Source: Candidatus Mycobacterium methanotrophicum
GTDB taxonomy: Bacteria > Actinomycetota > Actinomycetes > Mycobacteriales > Mycobacteriaceae
Direction: 5' to 3'
DNA: 64,000 bases
NCBI RefSeq assembly: GCF_023515995.1
Contig: NZ_CP097320.1
Location: forward strand, 4,278,001 to 4,342,000
This document shows, one piece after another, positions 1 through 9,468 of this stretch (its first letter is position 1; each line of letters starts with the position of its first letter). The notes under the pieces are model-generated. The model was not told the origin of the DNA. It did no database searches and saw only the letters and a program-made list of their open reading frames with translations. The translations under genes were made by a program, and so were the position numbers.

Positions 1-1
1 C

Positions 2-850
2 ATGCCGGCTGTCGTGGGTCTTGGCTTGATCACCGCATTCGTCGTTCATGCCTTAAACCGTGCCCAGCACCCGCTAATCGACCTCCGGCTATTCGAAAAC
101 CGCGTGGTGACCTTGGCTAACTCGTCGATGTTCTTGTTCGCCGTCGGCTTCTTCGGCGTCGCGCTGCTATACCCCAGCTATTTCCAGCAGCTGTTGCATC
201 AGACCCCGATGCAATCCGGGCTGCATCTGATCCCGCAAGGGCTCGGCGCTATGGCGACCATGCCACTCGCCGGGACAATGATGGACAAACGCGGACCGCG
301 CAACGTCTTGCTGGTCGGTATCGCGCTCGTCAGTATCGGCTTGGCCGTGTTCGCATATGGCGCCTCCAAACAAGCAGGGTACCAACCGACCCTGCTCGTG
401 GGGCTGGTCATTACCGGCATGGGCCTGGGCTCCACGATGACGCCGCTGAACGGAGCGGCGGTGCAGACCTTGGCCCCGCATCAGATCGCGCGCGGCTCGA
501 CATTGATCAGCGTCAATCATCACGTCGCCGGCTCGGTCGGCACCGCGTTGATGTCGGTGATCCTCACCAGTCAGTTCAACCGCAGTCAAACCATCACCAC
601 CGCAAACGCGCTCGGTATCCTGCGCGGGAAGCCCGGTCGGTACGGGCCGCCGATTCATTCGTCGGCGCCGTCACCGCACGCAGTTACGCCCGAGTTCACC
701 AGCCAGCTGATGCACGATCTGTCGCACGCCTACATGCTCGTGGTCGTGGTGGCCGTCATTCTGGTCGCGTTGACGCTGTTGCCCACCGCGCTTCTCCCGA
801 AAAAGCCGCCGTTAGCGGCTAAACGGCTGGCGCCCGCGCCCACGTGCTAG
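2..850 (+). CDS. emrB: DHA2-type MFS efflux transporter, C-terminal part (5' truncated by window)
   Basis: This is the C-terminal 282 residues of a major facilitator drug exporter of the 14-helix DHA2/EmrB type; the gene enters from the left edge, so its start is not visible. Several hydrophobic helices are seen, with a cytoplasmic loop MMDKRGPRN that resembles an MFS loop motif. The family exports hydrophobic compounds in exchange for protons across the inner membrane. Its position tail-to-tail with ptrB matches M. tuberculosis Rv0783c (emrB) next to ptrB. The stop codon lies in a CTAG shared with the stop of ptrB on the other strand. Substrate cannot be told from sequence. Confidence 0.85.
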   Translation: MPAVVGLGLITAFVVHALNRAQHPLIDLRLFENRVVTLANSSMFLFAVGFFGVALLYPSYFQQLLHQTPMQSGLHLIPQGLGAMATMPLAGTMMDKRGPRNVLLVGIALVSIGLAVFAYGASKQAGYQPTLLVGLVITGMGLGSTMTPLNGAAVQTLAPHQIARGSTLISVNHHVAGSVGTALMSVILTSQFNRSQTITTANALGILRGKPGRYGPPIHSSAPSPHAVTPEFTSQLMHDLSHAYMLVVVVAVILVALTLLPTALLPKKPPLAAKRLAPAPTC

Positions 851-2994
851 CGTCCCGCGCCGCTGAGAAGATCGCCCACCTGGCCGCCGCCGTCGTGGTC
901 GCGATCGGCGGCCGCTAGCAACCAAGCGTATTGGTAAGCAGTCTCTTTCCAGCGCTCGTAACGTCCGCTGATTCCACCGTGGCCAGAAGTCATCTGAGTC
1001 TTCAACAGCACCGGATTGCCACCGGTTTTAGTGTGCCGCAACGCTGCTACCCATTTCGCTGGCTCGACGTAATAGACCCTGGTGTCGTGCAGCGAGGTCA
1101 TCGCCAGGATCGGCGGATACTTCTGGGCGCCGACGTTCTCGTACGGCGAATACGACTTCATGTAGCGATAAACATCGCTGTCGCTCAACGGGTTTCCCCA
1201 TTCATCCCACTCGGTGACGGTCAGCGGCAGCGACGGGTCCAGGATCGTGGTGAGCGGGTCGACGAACGGGACTACCGCCAAGATTCCGGCGAACAAGTCG
1301 GGGGCCATGTTGGCGACCGCGCCCATCAGCAGACCACCGGCGCTGCCGCCCATGCCCACCATTTGCTCCGGTCGGGTCCGTCCGGAGTCCACCAGATGAT
1401 TCGCGACCGCGACGAAGTCGGTGAAGGTGTTCTTCTTCTCCAGCAGCTTGCCGTGCTCGTACCAGAGCCGACCCATTTCGCCGCCCCCACGGACATGCGC
1501 GACGACGAACGCCATGCCGCGGTCGAGCAGCGACAGCCGGGCGATGGAGAACCGCGGATCCTCGCAGATCTCGTATGCGCCGTAGCCGTACAGCAATGCC
1601 GGGGCGGGGAATTCGACGTCGGCGCGGTGCACGATCGAGACCGGGATCCGGCTACCGTCGGCCGCATGCGCCCAATCGCGGCGCTCGACGTAGTCCTCGC
1701 GCCGGTAGCCGCCGAGCACCGGTTGCTCGCGCAACAGGATGCGTTCGCCGGTGACGAGATCCACATCGTAGATCCGTACCGGGGTGACAAACGATCCTGC
1801 ACCGATCCGAAGCTTCGGCGAGTCCCAATTCGGGTTGGCGCCCAGACCGACCGACATCAGCTCGGAGTCGAACGAGATTTCCTGCGGCCGCCCGTAGTCA
1901 GCGCCGTCAATGGGCCACAGCTGAATTCGCGGCAATGCTTCACCGCGGTAGCTGACCACCAGGTGGCCGGCGAAGGCGTCGACGGCGTCCAGTCGCACGC
2001 CGTCGCGGTGCCCGATCAGCGTGCGCTGCGCGGTCGGGTCATCGACAGGCGCCTCCACCAACGTGAAATTGACCGCGCCGTCGTTGTGCAGGATCAAAAA
2101 CCGGTTCTGCCCGTCGACAATCACGTGTTCCACCGAATACTCGACGCCGTCGCGCCGTGGCAGCACGGTGACGAACTCGGCGCGGGGGTCGGCGGCGTCC
2201 GCGTAGCGGACCTCTGAGGTAATCGCCGACCCCGACACGATCACCACATACGCGTCGCTGCGGGTTCGGCCCACCGCAACCCAGAACCGCTCATCGGCTT
2301 CGTGATATACCTTCTCCGCCGGCAGACCCGAGGCGACGCGGTGTCGCCACACCGCCTCTGGGCGCCACGCTGCGTCGACCGTGACGTAGTAGACGGTTCG
2401 ATTGTCGGTGGACCAGGTCGCCCCGGCCCCGATGCCCACAATTTCGTCCGGATATTGCGCGCCGGTGCAAAGATCGCGGAACCGCAACGTATAACGTTCA
2501 TCGCCGACCACGTCGACGGAGTACGCCAGCACGTTGCCGTCCGGGCTGACGCTGGCAGCGCCCAGTGAGAAGTAGTCGTGGCCCTCGGCTTCGACGTTCT
2601 CGTCGAGCAATATCTGCTCACCCGGGATCTCAGTGTGCTCGTCGAAGATCGGCGGGTTCCAGTCGGTCGGATCGGTCACCGGACAACGGCATTGGACACC
2701 ATACTGCTTGCCTTCAAAGCTGCGGGCGTAATACCACCAGTCGTCCCGCCGGATCGGCACCGACAAGTCGGTCTCCTTGGTGCGCGCTTTGATCTCGTCG
2801 AAAATCTGCTGCCGCAACGGTTCAAGTTTGGCCGTCAGCTGGTCGGCGTAGTCGTTCTCGGCTTCCAGATGAGCTATCACGTCTGGACTAGACTTGTCGC
2901 GCAGCCATTCATATGGATCGACGAACACGTCGCCGTGAAATTCCCGTCGGCTCTCCACCCGCTTTGCGACGGGCGGTGCTGGCGTTTCGGTCAT
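847..2994 (-). CDS. ptrB: Oligopeptidase B (prolyl oligopeptidase family, S9A)
   Basis: A 715-residue cytoplasmic serine peptidase that cuts short peptides after basic residues. The N-terminal two thirds form the beta-propeller gate; the C-terminal alpha/beta-hydrolase domain has the nucleophile motif GGSAGG, an acid region around LHDTRV and the catalytic histidine in SGHGG, in the right order. In M. tuberculosis H37Rv this gene is annotated as two pieces, ptrBa and ptrBb; here it is one uninterrupted frame of normal family length. The ATG overlaps the purC stop by four bases (ATGA), suggesting translational coupling in a purB-purC-ptrB operon. Confidence 0.93.
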   Translation of the reverse strand: MTETPAPPVAKRVESRREFHGDVFVDPYEWLRDKSSPDVIAHLEAENDYADQLTAKLEPLRQQIFDEIKARTKETDLSVPIRRDDWWYYARSFEGKQYGVQCRCPVTDPTDWNPPIFDEHTEIPGEQILLDENVEAEGHDYFSLGAASVSPDGNVLAYSVDVVGDERYTLRFRDLCTGAQYPDEIVGIGAGATWSTDNRTVYYVTVDAAWRPEAVWRHRVASGLPAEKVYHEADERFWVAVGRTRSDAYVVIVSGSAITSEVRYADAADPRAEFVTVLPRRDGVEYSVEHVIVDGQNRFLILHNDGAVNFTLVEAPVDDPTAQRTLIGHRDGVRLDAVDAFAGHLVVSYRGEALPRIQLWPIDGADYGRPQEISFDSELMSVGLGANPNWDSPKLRIGAGSFVTPVRIYDVDLVTGERILLREQPVLGGYRREDYVERRDWAHAADGSRIPVSIVHRADVEFPAPALLYGYGAYEICEDPRFSIARLSLLDRGMAFVVAHVRGGGEMGRLWYEHGKLLEKKNTFTDFVAVANHLVDSGRTRPEQMVGMGGSAGGLLMGAVANMAPDLFAGILAVVPFVDPLTTILDPSLPLTVTEWDEWGNPLSDSDVYRYMKSYSPYENVGAQKYPPILAMTSLHDTRVYYVEPAKWVAALRHTKTGGNPVLLKTQMTSGHGGISGRYERWKETAYQYAWLLAAADRDHDGGGQVGDLLSGAGR

Positions 2995-3884
2995 GCCGCC
3001 GGCTCGATCCAGTCGTCGAAGCGCAGCCCGGAAATGCGTTCGTACGCCTCGATGTAGCGGTCGCGCGTGGCGTCGACGACGCTCTGCGGCAGCGGCGGAG
3101 GCGGCTCGGAGCCCGAGCGGTCCCAGCCAGAGTCCGGGCCGGTCAGCCAGTTACGAACGAACTGCTTGTCGAAACTCGCCTGCACCTCGCCGGCGCGGTA
3201 GTCGGCCGCCGGCCAGTACCGTGACGAATCGGGTGTGAATATTTCGTCGGCCAGCACCAAGTTGTCGTGCGCGTCGGTGCCGAACTCGAATTTGGTATCT
3301 GCGATGATGATTCCTCTTCTCAGCGCGTGGTCGGCTGCCTGTATGTAGGTCTGGATAGTGCGATCACGCAACCGATTAGCGCGGAGCCCACCAACCATCT
3401 CGATCACTCGGGGGAACGAGACGTTCTCATCGTGTTGTCCCAGGTCGGCTTTTGTCGCCGGCGTGAACAGCGGCGTGGAGAACCTGCTGGCCTCGACCAA
3501 GCCCGGAGGCAATGGGATGCCACATACCTCGCCAGTCTGCTGGTAATCGAGCAATCCGGAGCCGGTCAGATAGCCGCGTGCGACGCACTCCACCGGAATC
3601 ATCTTCAGCTCTCGCACCACCAATGCGCGGCCAAGCACCTCTTCCGGGATGCGGGGATCGTCTGGTGGCCCGGCAAGGTGGTTGGGCGCCTCGACGAGGT
3701 CAAAGAAGAAGACGCTCATCGCCGTCAAAATCCGACCCTTGTCGGGAATCGTGCTGTCGAGTACGTAGTCGAAGGCTGAAATTCGGTCGGTCGCGACGAA
3801 CAACAGGTGATCGTCGTCGATGCGGTACAGCTCGCGGACCTTTCCACTGGCCAGGTGCCGATAGTCGGACAGAGCGGGACGCAT
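2991..3884 (-). CDS. purC: Phosphoribosylaminoimidazole-succinocarboxamide (SAICAR) synthase
   Basis: A 297-residue enzyme joining aspartate to CAIR with ATP in purine synthesis, in the cytoplasm. The N-terminal SGKVRELY and the segments TDRISAFD, ARGYLTGSG, DENVSF and DTKFEFG are hallmarks of the SAICAR synthetase family, and length is normal. It lies between purB (upstream on the same strand) and ptrB (4-bp overlap). In M. tuberculosis cyp126 and another gene separate purB from purC; here only about 160 bp separate them and no gene is seen in that gap. Confidence 0.96.
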   Translation of the reverse strand: MRPALSDYRHLASGKVRELYRIDDDHLLFVATDRISAFDYVLDSTIPDKGRILTAMSVFFFDLVEAPNHLAGPPDDPRIPEEVLGRALVVRELKMIPVECVARGYLTGSGLLDYQQTGEVCGIPLPPGLVEASRFSTPLFTPATKADLGQHDENVSFPRVIEMVGGLRANRLRDRTIQTYIQAADHALRRGIIIADTKFEFGTDAHDNLVLADEIFTPDSSRYWPAADYRAGEVQASFDKQFVRNWLTGPDSGWDRSGSEPPPPLPQSVVDATRDRYIEAYERISGLRFDDWIEPAA

Positions 3885-4042
3885 CGGGTCAGCCTAACCG
3901 GGCGCCTTTTTTGGTTACGCCGAGATTGACGGCAGAGCCGAAAACGGCGCGGAAATCGGTCCTAAAGTCGACCACCGCCACCTGGCTGGCGGTAGGCAGC
4001 GTGCCGCCGAACGGTCGAGCACCGCCGGTCACCGAGGAGAAG

Positions 4043-5461
4043 TCATAGGATCGCACCCGGGGTGTACTTGGCCGCCTCCGGGTAGTGCGCGACCAGCGCG
4101 TCCACCCTGGCGACCACCGCGTCGACCTGGTCGGCGGCGGCGCCGATGAACGCCTGCCTGTCGGCCAGCGCGGCGTCGAGCGCCGCCCGGTCCAGCGGCA
4201 GACGCGGATCGGCGGCCAGCCGGTCGAGCAGGTCCGGCTCGGCGCCACGCTCGCGCATTGCCAGCGCCGTGGCGACGGCATGTTCCTTGATCACCTCGTG
4301 GGCGGCCTCACGGCCCATCCCGGCGCGAACCGCCGCGATCAGCACCTTGGTGGTGGCCAAAAATGGCAGGTAGCGGTCCATCTCGCGCTCGATCACCGCG
4401 GGGTAAGCGCCGAACTCGTCGAGCACGGTCAGCATCGTCTCGATCTGCCCATCGACAGCGAAGAAGCTGTCCGGCAGCGCAACTCGGCGCACCACCGAGC
4501 AGAACACGTCGCCCTCGTTCCACTGCGCGCCGGCCAATTCGGCCGTCATCGACGCGTAGCCGCGCAGCACCACCTGCAGCCCGTTGACTCGTTCGCAACT
4601 ACGGGTGTTCATCTTGTGCGGCATCGCCGACGAGCCGACCTGCCCAGCCGCGAACCCCTCGGTGACCAAGTCATGGCCTGCCATCAGCCGGATGGTGTGC
4701 GCCAGTGACGACGGCCCGGCGCCGAGCTGCACCAGGGCGGAGGTCACTTCCTGGTCCAGCGAACGCGGATACACCTGTCCGACGCTGGTCAAAACCGTTG
4801 TGAAGCCGAGGAAATCAGCGATGCGTCTTTCGAGTTCGGCAAGCTTCGCCGCGTCGCCGCCGAGCAGATCGAGCATGTCCTGCGCAGTGCCCATCGGGCC
4901 TTTGATGCCGCGCAGCGGGTAGCGGTCGATCAGTTCCCGCAGCCTGGTCAGCGCCAGCAGCGTCTCCTGGGCCGCCGAGGCGAACCGCTTGCCCAATGTG
5001 GTGGCTTGTGCCGCGACGTTGTGGCTGCGCCCGGCCATCACCAGGTCGCGGTAGGTCACCGCGCGCTCGGCCATTCGGGCCGCCACCGCGACGCCGTGGG
5101 CGAACACCAGTTCCAGCGATCGCCGAATCTGTACCTGCTCGACGTTCTCGGTGAGGTCGCGGCTGGTCATGCCCTTGTGCACGTGTTCGTGGCCGGCCAG
5201 CGCGTTGAATTCCTCGATGCGGGCCTTGACATCGTGACGCAGCGCCCGCTCCCGCGCGGCGATCGAGGCCAGGTCGACGTCGTCGAGCACCCGCTCGTAG
5301 TCGGCGACGGCCGCCAGCGGGACCGCGACCCCCAATCCCGCCTGCGCCCGCAGCACCGCCAGCCAGAGCCGCCGCTCGGCGATGACCTTGGCCTGCGGCG
5401 ACCAGATCGCCACCATCTCGGCGCTGGCGTAGCGGTTGGCCAGCACATTCGGGATTGTCAC
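4043..5461 (-). CDS. purB: Adenylosuccinate lyase
   Basis: A 472-residue lyase of the fumarase/aspartase superfamily. It releases fumarate from SAICAR and from adenylosuccinate, acting twice in purine synthesis. The signature GSSAMPHKMN is present with TSRDLTENVEQ and AGRSHNVAAQ. The frame stays open upstream, but homology starts at VTIPNVLANRY, so the GTG at 5461 is chosen; it gives the length of the M. tuberculosis enzyme. The gene heads a minus-strand purB-purC-ptrB run and is divergent from a decayed DUF429 gene only 57 bp away. Confidence 0.96.
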   Translation of the reverse strand: MTIPNVLANRYASAEMVAIWSPQAKVIAERRLWLAVLRAQAGLGVAVPLAAVADYERVLDDVDLASIAARERALRHDVKARIEEFNALAGHEHVHKGMTSRDLTENVEQVQIRRSLELVFAHGVAVAARMAERAVTYRDLVMAGRSHNVAAQATTLGKRFASAAQETLLALTRLRELIDRYPLRGIKGPMGTAQDMLDLLGGDAAKLAELERRIADFLGFTTVLTSVGQVYPRSLDQEVTSALVQLGAGPSSLAHTIRLMAGHDLVTEGFAAGQVGSSAMPHKMNTRSCERVNGLQVVLRGYASMTAELAGAQWNEGDVFCSVVRRVALPDSFFAVDGQIETMLTVLDEFGAYPAVIEREMDRYLPFLATTKVLIAAVRAGMGREAAHEVIKEHAVATALAMRERGAEPDLLDRLAADPRLPLDRAALDAALADRQAFIGAAADQVDAVVARVDALVAHYPEAAKYTPGAIL

Positions 5462-5518
5462 AAACACACAGCTTAACGGCGGACGCCGGCACGGCCGCGG
5501 ATCAGGCACAGTAACTCC

Positions 5519-5968
5519 ATGCACTTCGTTGGGCTCGATCTCGCTTGGGGTGAGAAGAACAGCACCGGTGTCGCGGTCATCGATTCCGACGGCCGGCTTC
5601 TGCGCGTGGGTGCCGCGCAGGACGACGCGAGCATCGAAGCCGCGGTGTCGCCGTATGTCAGCGACGACTGCCTGGTGGCCATCGATGCGCCGCTGATCGT
5701 CAAGAATCTGACCGGACACCGGCCGTGCGAGGCGGCGCTCAACCACGACTTCCACCGGTTCGACGCGGGGGCCCCCTTCGAGGTTCGTCAACGTGAGCTG
5801 CTGCAGTCGATGACGCTGATCGAGGGACTCGACAAGACAACCCCGCGACTGCGCGTGAACCACAACGTGTCCTGGGTGGGGCTGCGCAGCCTTGGCTGCG
5901 ACCCGCCTACAGCTGGACCGGTAGTCAGATCTGCACGGTGCGCTGGTCGACCGGTGCCAACGCGTTGA
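5519..5968 (+). pseudogene. Decayed DUF429 gene (Rv0776c-like) with internal deletion
   Basis: The first about 80 residues (HFVGLDLAWGEKN, AIDAPLIV, PCEAALN) match the N-terminal half of the DUF429 family, whose M. tuberculosis member next to purB is about 260 residues. After FHRFDAGA the sequence jumps to a region expected much further on (ELLQSMTLIEG, VNHNVSWVGLR), so about 80 codons are missing in frame. The tail then runs out of the family and into the 3' end of the convergent tetR gene. The 149-residue frame is therefore a deletion product. Function of the family is not known. Confidence 0.75.
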
Positions 5969-6554
5969 TGACGTCGATCACAGTTGCCCGTACGACGGTA
6001 CGGGGATCCTCCCGATCGTCGACCAAGGCGGAGACCACCGCTCCGTCGACTGCGCAGATCAACGCTGAGACCAGCTCCATGCGCACCAAGCGGCCGGACC
6101 GCTCGATCACCTCGGCGATGGCGTCGACGCGGTGATGCAGGTTGCGGCGCTGAATGTCGCGCAATGCGGGCTGGCGCGCACACGCGATGAAGCGCTCGTA
6201 GCGCGAAATCAGCTGCTCGGTCAGATGCGGACCGGACTCACTGCCGACGAGCAGGTCGACCAGCAGGTCCGCAAGGGTCTCGGGACCGCGGCGCCGGCGG
6301 GGCAGGGTGGCGACTTCCGCCCGCAGCTGGGCCACCTCCAGCATTCCGATGTGGGCGACCGCGTTGGCGATGAGGTCGTCGAGGCTGGAGAAGTAATAGG
6401 TGGTCGAAGCCAGCGGAAGGCCTGCCCGGCGGGCAACGGCGCGGTGGCGGACCGCCTCGAATCCGCCTTCGCGCAGCAGTTCGGCGGCCGCGCTGACCAG
6501 CGCGTACCGTCGACGCTCTCCCTTGGGAGTAACCGCTGCAGTCACCAGGGACAT
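5925..6554 (-). CDS. TetR-family transcriptional regulator (Rv0775-like)
   Basis: A 209-residue regulator with an N-terminal TetR helix-turn-helix (about residues 13-60: GGFEAVRHRAVARRAG then LASTTYYF) and a C-terminal helical ligand-binding domain. It is divergent from a secreted esterase-like gene starting 75 bp away, the same arrangement as Rv0775/Rv0774c, so it may control that gene. Its 3' end overlaps the decayed DUF429 gene by 44 bp. Ligand unknown. Confidence 0.88.
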   Translation of the reverse strand: MSLVTAAVTPKGERRRYALVSAAAELLREGGFEAVRHRAVARRAGLPLASTTYYFSSLDDLIANAVAHIGMLEVAQLRAEVATLPRRRRGPETLADLLVDLLVGSESGPHLTEQLISRYERFIACARQPALRDIQRRNLHHRVDAIAEVIERSGRLVRMELVSALICAVDGAVVSALVDDREDPRTVVRATVIDVINALAPVDQRTVQI

Positions 6555-6629
6555 GGTGCCAGTCAGCTTGATGCCGCATTGCCCTTTCTGACAAACGCCG
6601 GTCCGACGCTCGAGGAGCGGCGCTCTATC

Positions 6630-7532
6630 ATGGCCCGCATGCCAGATCTGAGTCGTCGCGCTGTGTTGCGCCTTGGCGCCGGCGGGGCGATCGGAGCTCT
6701 GGGCGCTTACACGCTGGACCGGTTGCCGGCACGACGGCGTCTCACGGCGCCGGTGACGATGGCAGGCACCGGCGTTCCGCTGGCGCCGCGGCCGCCGCTG
6801 GATCCGGCTCCTGCGGTCGCGGCCCCAACGATGGTGACCGGTTCTTTCGTGTCGGCGGCGCGCGGCGGGATCGCCACCGGTTGGGCGATTGCCCGGCCAC
6901 CGGGTCAGACCAAAGCCCTACGACCGGTGATCGCATTGCACGGCAAGGGAAGTAGCGCCGCAACCGTCATGGACGGCGGCGTCGAACAGGGTCTGGCTCA
7001 GGCTGTCGGCGCCGGCCTGCCGCCATTCGCGGTGGTTGCCGTCGACGGCGGCGGAAGTTATTGGCACAATAGGGCTTCCGGCGAAGATTCGGGCGCCATG
7101 GTGGTGAACGAGCTCATCCCGATGCTCGACGCCAAGGGCCTCGACACCTCCCGGGTCGCGTTTCTGGGCTGGTCGATGGGCGGTTACGGCGCATTGTTAC
7201 TCGGCGGCCGGCTCGGAGCTTCCCGCACCGCCGCGATCTGCGCGGTGAGCCCGGCGCTGTGGCTGTCATCCGGGGCGGCCGCGCCGGGCGCTTTCGACGG
7301 TCCCGACGATTTCGCCGCCAATTCGGTGTTCGGGATGCCCGCGCTGGCGTCCATCCCGATCCGTGTCGACTGCGGCAACAGCGACCCGTTCTACGGCGCG
7401 ACAAAGCAATTCGTGGCCCAGCTGCCCCACCCGCCGGCGGGCGGGTTCTCACCCGGCGGACACGACGCGTCGTTCTGGAGCTCGCAGCTGCCCGCCGAAT
7501 TGACCTGGATGGCACCGCTGCTCACCGCGTAA
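6630..7532 (+). CDS. Exported alpha/beta-hydrolase fold esterase (Rv0774c-like)
   Basis: A 300-residue predicted exported serine esterase. The N-terminus has a twin-arginine type signal (LSRRAVLRLG then a hydrophobic stretch GAIGALGAY). The hydrolase core shows the nucleophile elbow GWSMGGYG, preceded by VIALHGKGS for the oxyanion hole, and a late histidine in GGHDASFW. The ATG at 6630 is chosen because translation above it is antisense to tetR; a second ATG three codons on is possible. It is divergent from tetR and followed by a hairpin. Natural substrate unknown; the fold resembles the mycolyltransferase/esterase D group. Confidence 0.85.
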   Translation: MARMPDLSRRAVLRLGAGGAIGALGAYTLDRLPARRRLTAPVTMAGTGVPLAPRPPLDPAPAVAAPTMVTGSFVSAARGGIATGWAIARPPGQTKALRPVIALHGKGSSAATVMDGGVEQGLAQAVGAGLPPFAVVAVDGGGSYWHNRASGEDSGAMVVNELIPMLDAKGLDTSRVAFLGWSMGGYGALLLGGRLGASRTAAICAVSPALWLSSGAAAPGAFDGPDDFAANSVFGMPALASIPIRVDCGNSDPFYGATKQFVAQLPHPPAGGFSPGGHDASFWSSQLPAELTWMAPLLTA

Positions 7533-7550
7533 GCCACACTTCGCGCCGAA

Positions 7551-7605
7551 ACCCACGTTTTGCAGCAGAAGTTCGAGAAGCCGTCTGCAAAACGTCGATT
7601 TGGGG
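7551..7605. terminator. Hairpin between convergent genes
   Basis: Perfect 11-bp arms ACGTTTTGCAG (7555-7565) and CTGCAAAACGT (7585-7595) with a 19-nt loop lie just after the esterase stop and before the oxcA stop on the other strand. There is no clear U-tract. A role as a two-way terminator is inferred from position. Nothing else is seen in 7533-7692. Confidence 0.5.
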
Positions 7606-7692
7606 GCGGGCGCCAGATGGTGGCGCTTCGGGCTGGCTCGTACGCTCAGACGGCAATCGTCTCAGCTACCGTAGCGGCAACGATATCGGCCC

Positions 7693-9396
7693 TCAGCCGG
7701 TCGGCATCGTCGCGCTTTTCGGGTTGAGGCTGGTCAGGTGTCCGCTCTCGACACCCGCGGAGGGGTCGAGTTCACAGTCCAGGATCGCCGGCCCCTTCGA
7801 TGCCAGCGCCTCGGTCAATGCGGATTGCAGTTCGGCAGCAGTAGTGACGTGATAACCCCTGCCGCCGAACGCCTCGGCGATCAACTCGTGGCGCGCATGC
7901 CGGCTCAGTACGGTCGGCGCCGGGTCGGCGCCGGAAATCTCGTCACCCCGGTAGACGCCGCCGTTGTTGAGAATAACCACGGTGATCGGTAGCCGGTAGC
8001 GGCAGATAGTCTCGAATTCCATCCCGCTGAAGCCAAAGGCGCTGTCGCCCTCGATTGCCACCACCGGTTGGCCGGTTTCGACGGCGGCGGCGGCGGCGTA
8101 GCCCATGCCGATGCCCATCACGCCCCAGGTTCCGCTGTCGAGCCTGTGGCGCGGCCGTTGCATGTCGATCACGTTGCGGGCGATATCCAATGCGTTGGCG
8201 CCCTCGTTGACCAGATACACCTCCGGGTGTTGTTGCAGCACGTCGCGAACCGCACGCAGCGCATTGTGGAAGCGCATCGGGTGCGGATCCTCGGCCAGGC
8301 GCGCACGCATCGCGGCGTCGTTGTGCGCCCGACGCTCGGCGAGTTCACCGGTCCAGGCGGTCGGCGCGCCGATCGGATGAGCGTCGATGCGATCAAGGAG
8401 CGCCGACATCACCGAACCGACGTCGCCGGCCAGCGGTGCGGCGATCGGGCGGTTGCTGTCGAATTCGGATGCGGCAACGTCGATCTGGATGAACGTCGCG
8501 TCGGCTGACCAGGGCGGCGACGCGCCGTGACCCAGCAACCAGTTCAGCCGCGCCCCGACCAGCATGACGACGTCTGCTCGCGACAGCGCCAGCGAGCGTG
8601 CCGACGCAACTGACTGCGGGTGGGTATCGGGCAGCAGCCCTTTGGCCATCGACATCGGCAGATACGGAATGCCGGTGGCTTCGACGAACTTTCCGATCGC
8701 GTTGTCGGCCTGGGCGTATGCCGCGCCCTTGCCGAGCACGATCAGCGGCCGCGTCGCCTGAGCCAGTAATTCCAAAGCGCGGTCGACCGCCTCCGGCGCC
8801 GGCAATTGAGCCGGATCGGGGTCGACGACCCGCCAGATGGTGCTGGCCGCCGTCTGCGCCTCGACGGCCTGCGCGAGCACCGCACCCGGAATGTCGAGAT
8901 ACACGCCGCCGGGTCGTCCGGAGATCGCTGTGCGGATGGCGCGGGCGACACCCAGCCCGATGTCTTCCACCCGGGCGATCCGGTAGGCCGCCTTCACGAA
9001 CGGCCGGGCCGCGGCGAGCTGATCGAGTTCTTCGTAGTCGCCGCGTTGCATGTCCACCAAGTGCCGTTCGCTGGATCCCGAAATCTGGATCATCGGCAAA
9101 CAGTTCGTTGTGGCATTGGCCAGCGCTACCAGGCCGTTGAGAAAGCCGGGCGCCGAGACGGTCAAGCAGACGCCGGGCCGGCGGGTGAGGAACCCGGCGG
9201 CGGCCGCGGCGTTGCCGGCGGAGGTCTCATGGCGAAATCCGATGAACCGGATCCCCGATTTCTGCGCGATGCGTGCGAGGTCGGTGATCGGAATGCCGAC
9301 AAGCCCGTAGATGGTATCGACGCCGTTGAGCTTGAGGGCGTCGACGAACACGTGGAAGCCGTCGGTCAGCTCGGGAAGTGCCGATTCGGTGCTCAT
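7693..9396 (-). CDS. oxcA: Oxalyl-CoA decarboxylase (thiamine diphosphate dependent)
   Basis: A 567-residue ThDP enzyme converting oxalyl-CoA to formyl-CoA and carbon dioxide. The N-terminal ThDP domain carries the catalytic glutamate in GFRHETSAGNAA; the C-terminal ThDP/magnesium motif is GDSAFGFSGMEFE with LNNGG. The ATG at 9396 is chosen; a GTG nine bases upstream is an alternative. The much longer open frame upstream is antisense to the next gene. It is divergent from a FadD7-like synthetase, as Rv0118c is from Rv0119, suggesting joint use in oxalate breakdown. The frame ends in a convergent intergenic hairpin region. Confidence 0.93.
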   Translation of the reverse strand: MSTESALPELTDGFHVFVDALKLNGVDTIYGLVGIPITDLARIAQKSGIRFIGFRHETSAGNAAAAAGFLTRRPGVCLTVSAPGFLNGLVALANATTNCLPMIQISGSSERHLVDMQRGDYEELDQLAAARPFVKAAYRIARVEDIGLGVARAIRTAISGRPGGVYLDIPGAVLAQAVEAQTAASTIWRVVDPDPAQLPAPEAVDRALELLAQATRPLIVLGKGAAYAQADNAIGKFVEATGIPYLPMSMAKGLLPDTHPQSVASARSLALSRADVVMLVGARLNWLLGHGASPPWSADATFIQIDVAASEFDSNRPIAAPLAGDVGSVMSALLDRIDAHPIGAPTAWTGELAERRAHNDAAMRARLAEDPHPMRFHNALRAVRDVLQQHPEVYLVNEGANALDIARNVIDMQRPRHRLDSGTWGVMGIGMGYAAAAAVETGQPVVAIEGDSAFGFSGMEFETICRYRLPITVVILNNGGVYRGDEISGADPAPTVLSRHARHELIAEAFGGRGYHVTTAAELQSALTEALASKGPAILDCELDPSAGVESGHLTSLNPKSATMPTG

Positions 9397-9468
9397 AGGC
9401 TTCACTGTTACACGGCGTTCTATCGAGCGTGAGCGGACGCCTTTCGCACCTGGGAAGGAGCGTGGAGG

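Noticed and set aside
931..2217. 428-codon plus-strand frame
   Set aside because: Antisense to ptrB, with no recognisable domain.
5462..5863. N-terminal extension of purB
   Set aside because: Opposite the DUF429 remnant and without similarity; family length is met from the GTG at 5461.
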